A stretch of 8,542 nucleotides of DNA from JACVRW01 sp034664005 (GTDB lineage: Bacteria; Actinomycetota; Thermoleophilia; Solirubrobacterales; Thermoleophilaceae). A program made the translations under genes and the position numbers. Positions 1 through 6,036 of this stretch are shown here, piece by piece. The stretch spans positions 1 through 8,542 of the forward strand of contig JAXDIL010000072.1 of assembly GCA_034664005.1 (NCBI GenBank), in the 5' to 3' direction. The notes beneath the pieces are model-generated. The model did no database searches. It was given only the letters and a program-made list of their open reading frames with translations, and was not told where the DNA came from. Positions within the stretch are counted from its first letter, which is position 1, and each line of letters starts with the position of its first letter.

Positions 1-535
<535 letters not shown>

Positions 536-543
536 CCGGCACG

Positions 544-549
544 AGAGTA
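544..549 (-). promoter_or_regulatory. Possible -10 box (TACTCT) just before the decarboxylase-like gene
   Basis: TACTCT fits the actinobacterial TANNNT -10 pattern and ends 8 nt before ATG 535, a spacing compatible with transcription starting at or next to the start codon. No convincing Shine-Dalgarno sequence lies in the 28-nt gap. The box has no recognisable -35 partner and the gene may simply be read through from upstream, so this is weak. Confidence 0.25.
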
Positions 550-563
550 GCGGTAGTCCGCCG

Positions 564-1592
564 CTAGCGCTGGGGGAATTCGACCACGACCTTGATGTCG
601 TCGTCGCCCTTTTCGAGCGCCTCCTGCCAGCTCTCGAGCGGCACCGTGCGGGTCACGAGCCGACGTAGCCAGTCCGGGTCAGCGTCGCGCAGCGACCGGA
701 CCGCCTGCTCGAAATGGCGCCGGTTCGCGTTGACCGAGCCGAACACCACGTCGTTCTCGAGGACGAGCTCGTTGTTGAGCGCCCCGACGTCCACGCTCAG
801 GTTCCGGGACGACGCCACCCCGGTCAGGCAGACGATCGCCCCGGGCGCGGTGTGGGTCATCGCCCCGGCCACCAGCTCGGCCACCCCGGTGCACTCGATC
901 ACCACGTCGGGCTCGATCGCCTCCGAGATCTCGGTGATGTCGCCCGTGTGGTATTCCGCGCCGAGTGCGTGCACGGCCTCGGGCTTGGCGCCCTCCTGCG
1001 CCCGGTCGAGCACATGTGTCCGGAGGCCGCGCTGGACCGCCATCAGCGCCGCGAGCAGCCCGATCGGGCCGGCCCCGGTCACCAGCACGCGCTCGTGCGC
1101 GGAGCAGGCGCGCGCCGAGATGCGCTCCACCTGCTCCCAGGCCTTGGCGAGGATGCTCGCCGGCTCGGTGAGGACGCCGAGCGTCCCGAGCTCGTGCGGC
1201 ACGGGGATGGCGAAGTCCTTCTCGATGGTGACCAGCTCTGCGCCGTAGCCGTCGAGTGCCTTGATGCCGCGCTCGGTGTACTGGCCGTTGCGGCACATGT
1301 CCCACTCGCCGTTCGCGCAGCAGGCGCACGGCACCGGGTCGGGCCTCCGCACGATCCCGGCGACCAGCTCGCCCGTGTCCTTGACGCGGCCGAGCAGCTC
1401 GTGTCCGAGCACGAGCCGCTCGCTGCCGGGCGGCGGCTCGCCGTGCGCGCCCTCGAGGATCTCGCGGTCCGTGCCGCAGACGCCGAGGTAGAGCGGCTCC
1501 ACCAGCAGCTCGCCGTCGCGAGGCTCGGGCTCGGGCCGCTCGCTGAGCTCGGCGCTGCCGGGCTGGCCGGGGATAACGGTCATGGCACGCAT
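564..1592 (-). CDS. Glucose 1-dehydrogenase, zinc-dependent medium-chain dehydrogenase family
   Basis: This 342-residue cytosolic enzyme matches the glucose 1-dehydrogenase branch of zinc-containing MDR proteins, which oxidise D-glucose (often other aldoses) to the lactone with NAD(P). Catalytic-zinc residues are visible in GVCGTDREI (Cys39) and LGHE (His64, Glu65), with Glu143 in LTEPAS. The cofactor fold carries GAGPIG (173-178). FGSVNANRRHFE (284-295) is a signature of this family, and length is normal. The structural-zinc lobe is unusual: Cys89, Cys92 and Cys100 align with three of the four ligands, the first position is Pro86, and there is an extra Cys91. ATG 1592 has a purine-rich Shine-Dalgarno (GGGAGAGG) two bases upstream; ATG 1583 is a less likely alternative. 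It lies 30 nt after the secreted-protein gene and 28 nt before the decarboxylase-like gene on the same strand. Cofactor choice and exact sugar cannot be read reliably. Confidence 0.9.
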   Translation of the reverse strand: MRAMTVIPGQPGSAELSERPEPEPRDGELLVEPLYLGVCGTDREILEGAHGEPPPGSERLVLGHELLGRVKDTGELVAGIVRRPDPVPCACCANGEWDMCRNGQYTERGIKALDGYGAELVTIEKDFAIPVPHELGTLGVLTEPASILAKAWEQVERISARACSAHERVLVTGAGPIGLLAALMAVQRGLRTHVLDRAQEGAKPEAVHALGAEYHTGDITEISEAIEPDVVIECTGVAELVAGAMTHTAPGAIVCLTGVASSRNLSVDVGALNNELVLENDVVFGSVNANRRHFEQAVRSLRDADPDWLRRLVTRTVPLESWQEALEKGDDDIKVVVEFPQR

Positions 1593-1622
1593 GACCTCTC
1601 CCTTACCCGCGATCCCGCGTGC

Positions 1623-2588
1623 TCAGCGCAGCAGCTGGCTCTTGCGGACGATCGTGCACTGGTGGAAGATGCCGCTGCTCCGGCGGATGTCGACGCAACG
1701 ACCGGCCCTTCGGATCCGGGCGAGTAGCCGGCCCGCCTGCTTGACCTGGACGTCGTAGCCGAACGGGCGGTTCTTGCCGGCGCCCGGGAAGGCCGAGACC
1801 ACGAGCCCGTATCGGGCAGCCCAGCGCGCCGGCTGGCTGGCGGCAAGCGGTCTGAGGATTGCGTTGCTTCCGTCGAGATCCGGCCGCCCACCGTTGTTGA
1901 CGTTGAGCTGGCCCACGTGACTGTTGGCGGAGCCACAGCTCAACCACCAGGAACGGCACAGCTGGGGGAACGTGGCGTAGGCGTAGTTGGGCAGACGCGT
2001 CTTGTATCTGACCTGCTCTGCGTTTCGCATCGGCACCACCATCGTGCGCAGTCGCTCGTTGGCTCGTGGGAAGCGCACGCGGCTCGTGGTCCTGATCGAG
2101 ATCTCGAGAGGCGACAGGTCGGGCCGCCTCAGCGCGGGCGCGATCGCGAAGGTGGCGAACTCGCGCGCCGACCCGGGCTGACGCACCCCCCGCGCCGGGT
2201 TCGCCGAGAGCACCGGCAGCGTGAGGACACGCGTCGCGCTGCAGCGCGCGGTCTCCTCCGGATTCGACGGATCCGCCGACTGGCGCCATGACGCGGTGAC
2301 CGTCAGGGTGGGTGTGGTCGGCGCGAACAGAATGATCCCCGACCCGTCTGAATTCTTGTCGAGTACGGCAACGCCGTCCTGCGGCGTAAGCGAGATCGCT
2401 CTCGCGTCGCCCAGAATCTCAGCGACCACATACACCTCGTGCGTGGCCACCAGCGACGCATTCTGCCCGGCCTCCTGGCTCGTGAGCGTCGCCTCATACG
2501 CCTTGTCCGGCGCGCACGCGGGCGGCTCCTGCGCCGCGGCTGTGGACGGCAATGCGAGCAGGGCGAGGAATACGGCGACGCGAGTCAC
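1623..2588 (-). CDS. Secreted six-cysteine protein of unknown function
   Basis: I do not recognise this 321-residue protein. It opens with a typical Sec signal peptide: a short basic n-region (MTR), a hydrophobic run VAVFLALLALPSTAAA, and a signal peptidase I site after Ala19 (AAA-Q). No lipobox is present, so it should be released to the outside. The mature part has exactly six cysteines (25, 116, 211, 218, 298, 311), consistent with three disulfides; C211/C218 and C298/C311 are near neighbours. Residues about 28-125 look beta-rich and Ig-like (ILFAPTTPTLTVTASW), and the second half is very basic (many Arg). The start is GTG 2588; an in-frame TAG shortly upstream leaves no other choice. The purine run CGGAGG abuts the GTG, too close for a standard ribosome site. 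It begins 23 nt after tRNA-Arg and is followed 30 nt later by glucose dehydrogenase. Confidence 0.8.
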   Translation of the reverse strand: MTRVAVFLALLALPSTAAAQEPPACAPDKAYEATLTSQEAGQNASLVATHEVYVVAEILGDARAISLTPQDGVAVLDKNSDGSGIILFAPTTPTLTVTASWRQSADPSNPEETARCSATRVLTLPVLSANPARGVRQPGSAREFATFAIAPALRRPDLSPLEISIRTTSRVRFPRANERLRTMVVPMRNAEQVRYKTRLPNYAYATFPQLCRSWWLSCGSANSHVGQLNVNNGGRPDLDGSNAILRPLAASQPARWAARYGLVVSAFPGAGKNRPFGYDVQVKQAGRLLARIRRAGRCVDIRRSSGIFHQCTIVRKSQLLR

Positions 2589-2594
2589 CCTCCG

Positions 2595-2600
2595 ACCCTA
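2595..2600 (-). promoter_or_regulatory. Possible -10 box (TAGGGT) before the secreted-protein gene
   Basis: TAGGGT ends 6 nt before the GTG at 2588, in the 23-nt gap after tRNA-Arg. The same hexamer stands 10 nt before the DUF1015 gene at 3280. This supports a leaderless start, as an alternative to read-through from the tRNA gene. No -35 is recognisable. Confidence 0.3.
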
Positions 2601-2611
2601 CTCCTGTGAGG

Positions 2612-2685
2612 CGCCCCGGGCAGGACTCGAACCTGCGACCCGTGGCTTAGAAGGCCACCGCTCTATCCAGCTGAGCTACCGGGGC
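2612..2685 (-). tRNA. tRNA-Arg, anticodon UCU
   Basis: A complete 74-nt cloverleaf is visible. The acceptor stem pairs GCCCCGG (2685-2679) with CCGGGGC (2619-2613), and the discriminator is G at 2612. The D-arm contains TAGCTCAGCTGGATAGAG. The anticodon stem GTGGC/GCCAC encloses the loop CTTCTAA, giving anticodon TCT at 2651-2649. The T-arm is GCAGG-TTCGAGT-CCTGC. The 3' CCA is not encoded (CCTCA follows the discriminator) and must be added by a nucleotidyltransferase. It reads AGA/AGG, rare codons in such a GC-rich genome. The gene starts 17 nt after the stop of the small membrane protein and was probably co-transcribed with it and tRNA-Pro. Confidence 0.97.
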
Positions 2686-2702
2686 GTGCCTGCAAGCGTA
2701 GG

Positions 2703-3158
2703 TCAGCGGCCCCCGCCGCCGCCAATCGACGAGCCGCTGAAGAAAAAGAACCAGATCTCGAACGCCGCGGCCGCGATCAGCACGGTCACCACCACGATCC
2801 GCTCCGCGCCAGAGATCCGCCTGGTCGCACGTTGCTGCGGCCGCTCGCCGCGCATGCTCTCGAGCCAGGGAGCGTGAGTGCGGACCGTTGGCCGCGTGCC
2901 GGTGGCGTCCTGGTAGGCGTTCATGACGAGCTTCAGCAGCTGGTAAAGCCCCCAGCTGAACGCGATCAACGAAATGATCACGACCGCGTACGCCCCCATC
3001 GACGGCTGGCTCTCCTCGCCCTGGACCCGCGACCCGATCCACACGGCGAGCAGCGGGCTGCCCGTCCACACGTTGAGCGCAAGGAACGCCATGGCGGCGG
3101 CAAGGAGGATCGGCCTGATCCGCCCCGTCGACCGCGGCTCATGTGCGGTTTCGGCCAT
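2703..3158 (-). CDS. Small three-helix membrane protein between two tRNA genes, unknown function
   Basis: This is a 151-residue protein I cannot assign to a named family. Hydrophobic segments lie at about 15-43, 56-78 and 120-141, separated by a polar loop (45-55) and a basic cytoplasmic-looking stretch (82-119) that includes APWLESMRGE (96-105). The C-terminus is an aromatic run IWFFFF followed by a Gly/Ser tail ending in five glycines. An odd number of helices puts the termini on opposite sides of the membrane. Its ATG at 3158 lies only 8 nt after the 3' end of tRNA-Pro, and its stop lies 17 nt before tRNA-Arg, so its message must be cut out of a mixed tRNA-mRNA transcript or be nearly leaderless. 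No Shine-Dalgarno is present in the 8-nt leader. An internal ATG at residue 23 would destroy the first helix, so it is not favoured. Confidence 0.75.
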   Translation of the reverse strand: MAETAHEPRSTGRIRPILLAAAMAFLALNVWTGSPLLAVWIGSRVQGEESQPSMGAYAVVIISLIAFSWGLYQLLKLVMNAYQDATGTRPTVRTHAPWLESMRGERPQQRATRRISGAERIVVVTVLIAAAAFEIWFFFFSGSSIGGGGGR

Positions 3159-3166
3159 TCGCTAAA

Positions 3167-3240
3167 TCGGGGTGCCCGGATTTGAACCGGGAACCTCTGC
3201 CACCCAAAGGCAGCGCGCTACCAGGTTGCGCCACACCCCG
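3167..3240 (-). tRNA. tRNA-Pro, anticodon UGG
   Basis: A complete 74-nt cloverleaf is visible. The acceptor stem pairs CGGGGTG (3240-3234) with CACCCCG (3174-3168), and the discriminator is A at 3167. The 5' C1-G72 pair and A73 discriminator are typical of bacterial tRNA-Pro. The anticodon stem CTGCC/GGCAG encloses TTTGGGT, giving anticodon TGG. The T-arm is CCCGG-TTCAAAT-CCGGG. CCA is not encoded (TTTAGC follows). The gene stands 8 nt upstream of the membrane-protein start codon on the same strand, and 39 nt from the divergent DUF1015 start codon. Confidence 0.97.
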
Positions 3241-3249
3241 TCTCGGCGA

Positions 3250-3255
3250 ATTCTA
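3250..3255 (-). promoter_or_regulatory. Probable -10 box (TAGAAT) of tRNA-Pro
   Basis: TAGAAT matches the TATAAT consensus at five of six positions and lies 9 nt before the first base of tRNA-Pro, so transcription would start within a few bases of the mature 5' end. No good -35 is seen at 16-18 nt spacing. It would drive tRNA-Pro and, by read-through, the membrane protein and tRNA-Arg. Confidence 0.5.
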
Positions 3256-3263
3256 GGCCGCGC

Positions 3264-3269
3264 TAGGGT
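3264..3269 (+). promoter_or_regulatory. Possible -10 box (TAGGGT) of the DUF1015 operon
   Basis: TAGGGT fits TANNNT and ends 10 nt before ATG 3280, implying a leader of a few bases at most. It points away from the tRNA-Pro -10 at 3250-3255. Both promoters must fit in 39 bp, so each one's upstream contacts fall in the other's transcribed region. Confidence 0.4.
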
Positions 3270-3279
3270 GGCTCCGCTG

Positions 3280-4533
3280 ATGGCCGATGTGCAGCCGCTC
3301 AGGACGCTCCGTTATGACCCCGGTACCGCGGGGGAGCTCGGCGATCTCATCGCGCCGCCGTATGACGTGATCGACGACGAGCTGCGGGCCGAGCTGGCCG
3401 GTCGGAGCGCTCACAACGTCGTGGAGCTCGACCTGCCCGAGAGTTACGAGGGCGCCGCGGCCAAGCTCGACGAGTGGCGCGAGAGCGGGGTCCTTGTCGA
3501 GGAGGACGAGCCCGCCATGTGGGTGCTCCGCCAGGACTACACCGCGCCCGACGGCAGTGCCCGGACGCGCACGGGCTTCTTCGCGCGCGTGCGCGTGGAG
3601 GACTACGGGCCGGGTCGCATCCGTCCGCACGAGCGCACGCATCCGGGGCCGAAGGAGGACCGCCTGAAGCTCACGCGCGCGACGCGCGCGAACCTGTCCC
3701 CCATCTTCACGCTCTACCCCGACGCCGGCGGTGCCGCGAGGGACACGCTCCAGCGGGCCGCGGACGATGAGCCGTTCGCCGAGGTCACCGACCACGAGGG
3801 CACGCGAAACACGCTCTGGCGCCTCGCCGATCCGGAGCGGATCGCCGCCCTCCAGACCGCTCTCGCGGACGCCGAGCTCCTGATCGCGGACGGTCACCAC
3901 CGCTACGAGACCGCGCGCGTGTACGCCGACGAGATCGGCGGCGAGGGCGATCACCGCTACGTGCTGATGCTGCTGGTGGCGCTCGAGGACCCGGGCCTGC
4001 TCGTCTTCCCGACCCACCGCCTGCTGACCGGCCTCAAGGACGACACCGCGAAGCAGCTGGCGATCCGCGACGTCGCGAGGCGCGACTTCGAGATCGAGCC
4101 GCTCGACGACCCGCAGGAGCTGGAGCCGCCGGCCGGCGACGGGCGCGTCATGTTCGGCTACATGGACAGCTTCCTGAAGCAGCCGTTCCGCATGACCCTC
4201 AAGGACCAGCAGATCGCGGACGAGGCACTCGCCGGGATGCCGGAGCCCTACCGCCGGCTCGACACCGCCGTGCTCGAGGCGATCGTGCTGCGCGGCGCGC
4301 TCGCGATGAGCGAGGACGACATCTCGCACCTGCGCGGGCTCGACTACTCGAAGGACCTGCCGGACGCGATCGAGCGGGTCGAGTCGGGAGCCGCCGACGC
4401 CGGCTTCTTCATGCGCGCCACGCCCGTCGACCAGGTGCGCGAGGTGGCGGCCGCAGGCGAGTCCATGCCGCCCAAGTCGACTTACTTCTACCCCAAGGTC
4501 CCGACCGGACTGCTGTTCAATCCCCTGTCGTGA
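3280..4533 (+). CDS. DUF1015 family protein
   Basis: This 417-residue soluble protein belongs to DUF1015, a widespread family whose biochemical role I do not know. Characteristic blocks are IAPPYDVI (24-31), IRPHERTHPGPKEDRL (114-129) and LIADGHHRYETA (201-212). The clustered His, Arg and acidic residues there look like a catalytic or ligand site, but this is inference. Length is normal for the family. ATG 3280 is chosen because the open frame upstream runs back into tRNA-Pro; an in-frame GTG at 3268 is the only nearby alternative and overlaps the putative -10. No clear Shine-Dalgarno is present. It is the first gene of an operon: its TGA overlaps the GTG of the cobalamin adenosyltransferase by 4 nt (GTGA), so the two are translationally coupled. 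This suggests a function linked to cofactor or acid metabolism, which the sequence does not prove. Confidence 0.9.
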   Translation: MADVQPLRTLRYDPGTAGELGDLIAPPYDVIDDELRAELAGRSAHNVVELDLPESYEGAAAKLDEWRESGVLVEEDEPAMWVLRQDYTAPDGSARTRTGFFARVRVEDYGPGRIRPHERTHPGPKEDRLKLTRATRANLSPIFTLYPDAGGAARDTLQRAADDEPFAEVTDHEGTRNTLWRLADPERIAALQTALADAELLIADGHHRYETARVYADEIGGEGDHRYVLMLLVALEDPGLLVFPTHRLLTGLKDDTAKQLAIRDVARRDFEIEPLDDPQELEPPAGDGRVMFGYMDSFLKQPFRMTLKDQQIADEALAGMPEPYRRLDTAVLEAIVLRGALAMSEDDISHLRGLDYSKDLPDAIERVESGAADAGFFMRATPVDQVREVAAAGESMPPKSTYFYPKVPTGLLFNPLS

Positions 4534-5084
4534 AGATCTACACGCGCAAGGGCGACGACGGCACCACGGGCCTCTGGTACGGCGGCCGGGTTGCCAAGTT
4601 CGCGGGCCGGCCGGAGGCGTACGGCTCGATCGACGAGGCTGCCTCGGCGCTCGGGCTCGCCCGCGCGGCGGCCGAACGCGGCGGCGAGCTCTACCCCGAC
4701 ATCCTGCGTCTCCAGAACGAGCTGTTCATCGCCGGCGCCGAGCTCGCCACGGCGCCGGAGGCGTCAGGACGGCTGGAGCCCGGCGTGTCCAAGGTCACGC
4801 CCGACATGGTCGAGCGGCTCGAGTCGGACATCGACCGCTACATGGAGCGCGTGGAGCTCCCGCCCAAGTTCGTGATCCCGGGCGGCACGGAGCTCTCGGC
4901 GCGGCTCGACGTGGCGCGCGCCGCTGTGCGGCGGGCCGAGCGCCGGGTAGCCGAGCTGAAGAACGACGGCGATCTCGCCGACGACATCGTCATCACCTAC
5001 CTGAACCGACTCTCCGACGCGGTCTACGCAATGGCCCGCTTCGCCGACGAGCCGGAGCCTGAACTCTTCGAGGGGAGAGGATGA
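4530..5084 (+). CDS. pduO: PduO-type ATP:cob(I)alamin adenosyltransferase
   Basis: This 184-residue enzyme transfers the adenosyl group of ATP to cob(I)alamin, making coenzyme B12 for mutases such as methylmalonyl-CoA mutase. PduO/MMAB-family motifs are clear: the N-terminal ATP-binding IYTRKGDDGTTGL (3-15), RPEAYGSIDEAASALGLAR (27-45), LQNELFIAGAELAT (61-74), the catalytic arginine/glutamate helix RRAERRV (134-140), and YLNRLSDAVYAMAR (157-170). Length is typical and all key blocks are intact. The segment after the nucleotide loop (LWYGGRVAKFAGRPEA) varies from the common FGG-x-RV form. The start GTG 4530 overlaps the DUF1015 stop, and its own TGA overlaps the next start (ATGA), so it is coupled on both sides. 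No cobalamin riboswitch is seen upstream of the operon, where there is only a 39-nt gap. Families named EutT or CobA do the same chemistry but look different. Confidence 0.93.
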   Translation: MKIYTRKGDDGTTGLWYGGRVAKFAGRPEAYGSIDEAASALGLARAAAERGGELYPDILRLQNELFIAGAELATAPEASGRLEPGVSKVTPDMVERLESDIDRYMERVELPPKFVIPGGTELSARLDVARAAVRRAERRVAELKNDGDLADDIVITYLNRLSDAVYAMARFADEPEPELFEGRG

Positions 5085-5476
5085 GAGCAACAGCACGCCG
5101 CGAGAACGGCACCCTGAAGCACGAGGTCGAGATGCGCGACCACACCGTCACGGCCGACGAGCCGAAGGCCCACGGCGGCGAGGACGCCGGCCCGAGCCCC
5201 CAGGAGCTGCTGGCGGCGAGCCTCGCCAGCTGCACGGCGATCACCATGGAGATGTATGCCCAGCGCAAGGGCTGGGACGTCGGCGACGTGGCGGTCCACG
5301 TGGACTACGAGCCGGCCCAGCGCGGCTCCCCGACCCGCTTCAAGCTGGTGGTCGACTTCCCCAAGGAGCTGCCCGAGGAGCAGCGCGAGCGCCTCATGCA
5401 GATCGGCGCGAAGTGCCCGGTGCACCGCGTGCTCGAGGGTGAGGTCATGTTCGAGGAGGACGTCGAGCTGGTCTGA
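5081..5476 (+). CDS. OsmC/Ohr family protein
   Basis: This 131-residue cytosolic protein has the OsmC fold and its paired reactive cysteines: Cys51 in LLAASLASCTAITM (43-56) and Cys112 in KCPVHRVLEG (111-120). In characterised members these thiols reduce organic hydroperoxides using dithiol partners. The LAASLASCTA and CPVHR motifs resemble the general OsmC (YhfA-like) group more than Ohr proper, so peroxide substrate is uncertain. Length is slightly short but complete. ATG 5081 overlaps the adenosyltransferase stop as ATGA and is preceded by a purine-rich GGGGAGAGG that also encodes the end of that gene. Its stop TGA ends at 5476 and the convergent nicotinamidase stop begins at 5477. Being last in a DUF1015-adenosyltransferase operon, it may guard oxygen-sensitive B12 chemistry, but this is a guess. 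Confidence 0.9.
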   Translation: MRATARRENGTLKHEVEMRDHTVTADEPKAHGGEDAGPSPQELLAASLASCTAITMEMYAQRKGWDVGDVAVHVDYEPAQRGSPTRFKLVVDFPKELPEEQRERLMQIGAKCPVHRVLEGEVMFEEDVELV

Positions 5477-6016
5477 TCACGTGACGGTGGCGCCGGCGGA
5501 GCGCAGCTCGTCGAGCGCCCGCTCGGAGTCCCCGTCTGCCACGTCGACACCGCGGACGCCCTCGCTGTCGACGGTCACGTCGAGGCCCTGCCGTAGCGCG
5601 TCGAGCGCCGTGTTCTTCACGCAGTAGTCGGTCGCCAAGCCGACGACGGTCACGCGGTCGATCCCGCGCTCGCGCAGCAGCTCGCCGAGCGCGGTGCCCT
5701 CGAAGCCCGAGTAGCCCTCGGTGCCGGGATCGGTGCCCTTGTCGATCACCACGTCCACGCGCTCGCTCTCGAGCGACGGGTGGAGCTCCGCGCCCTCGGT
5801 GCCCTGCACGCAGTGCACGGGCCACGGTCCGCCGCGCTCCTCGAACGACCCGTGGTCGGCCGGATGCCAGTCGCGCGTGGCCACCACCAGCTCGAAGCGC
5901 GGGTCGGCCGCGAGCTCGTTCACGCGCGCGGCGATGCTGTCGCCGTCGCGCACGGCGAGCGCCCCGCCGGGGGTGAAGTCGTTCTGGAAGTCCACGACGA
6001 TGAGGGCCTCGGGCAT
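5477..6016 (-). CDS. pncA: Nicotinamidase (isochorismatase fold)
   Basis: This 179-residue enzyme hydrolyses nicotinamide to nicotinic acid for NAD salvage. The catalytic triad is readable: Asp9 in VDFQNDF (8-14), Lys93 in DKGT (92-95) and Cys132 in LATDYCVKNTALDA (127-140). The metal site is also present: Asp49 and His51 in RDWHPADHGSF (48-58), with His55 and His68. The set Asp-His-His-His with DYCV is specific for nicotinamidases rather than other isochorismatase-like hydrolases. Length matches the family. ATG 6016 has GGAGG three bases upstream, rather close. An alternative reading is a nearly leaderless message from a TATTAT box 9 nt upstream. The gene diverges from the Nudix gene across 20 bp and converges on the OsmC gene with no spacer. 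Confidence 0.95.
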   Translation of the reverse strand: MPEALIVVDFQNDFTPGGALAVRDGDSIAARVNELAADPRFELVVATRDWHPADHGSFEERGGPWPVHCVQGTEGAELHPSLESERVDVVIDKGTDPGTEGYSGFEGTALGELLRERGIDRVTVVGLATDYCVKNTALDALRQGLDVTVDSEGVRGVDVADGDSERALDELRSAGATVT

Positions 6017-6036
6017 CGGCCTCCGATAATAAGCCG
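6017..6036. promoter_or_regulatory. 20-bp divergent promoter with overlapping -10 boxes (pncA / Nudix)
   Basis: The whole spacer between two divergent start codons is 20 bp. On the + strand GATAAT (6025-6030) ends 6 nt before GTG 6037. On the - strand TATTAT (6031-6026) ends 9 nt before ATG 6016. The two hexamers overlap by five bases in an AT-rich near-symmetrical island within GC-rich DNA, so one opened bubble could serve both directions. Predicted start sites are at about 6037 and 6019. No -35 consensus is seen on either side. Confidence 0.55.

Noticed and set aside
714..1727. Long + strand open frame (337 codons) opposite the glucose dehydrogenase
   Set aside because: It is antisense to a gene with full catalytic motifs, its product is low-complexity in Arg/Ala/Gly/His with no domain, and it runs past the end of the real gene; long antisense frames are expected at this GC.
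2221..2877. + strand open frame crossing the secreted protein, tRNA-Arg and membrane protein
   Set aside because: It reads straight through a complete tRNA gene on the other strand and two supported genes.
3172..3279. Upstream extension of the DUF1015 frame to ATG 3172
   Set aside because: The extra 36 codons lie mostly inside tRNA-Pro and do not resemble the family N-terminus; ATG 3280 gives the normal length.
3241..3279. Cobalamin riboswitch ahead of the adenosyltransferase operon
   Set aside because: Only 39 nt separate tRNA-Pro from the first start codon, far too short for a B12 aptamer, and no B12-box sequence is visible.
3253..4329. Long - strand open frame (358 codons) opposite the DUF1015 gene
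   Set aside because: It mirrors a well-conserved coding gene, has a His/Arg/Val-biased composition without motifs, and its upstream end lies inside the real gene.
5464..5511. CGAGCTG/CAGCTCG inverted pair around the OsmC-pncA stop codons as a terminator
   Set aside because: Only 7 bp with a 34-nt loop and no T-tract; GAGCTG-type words are common in this GC-rich coding DNA.
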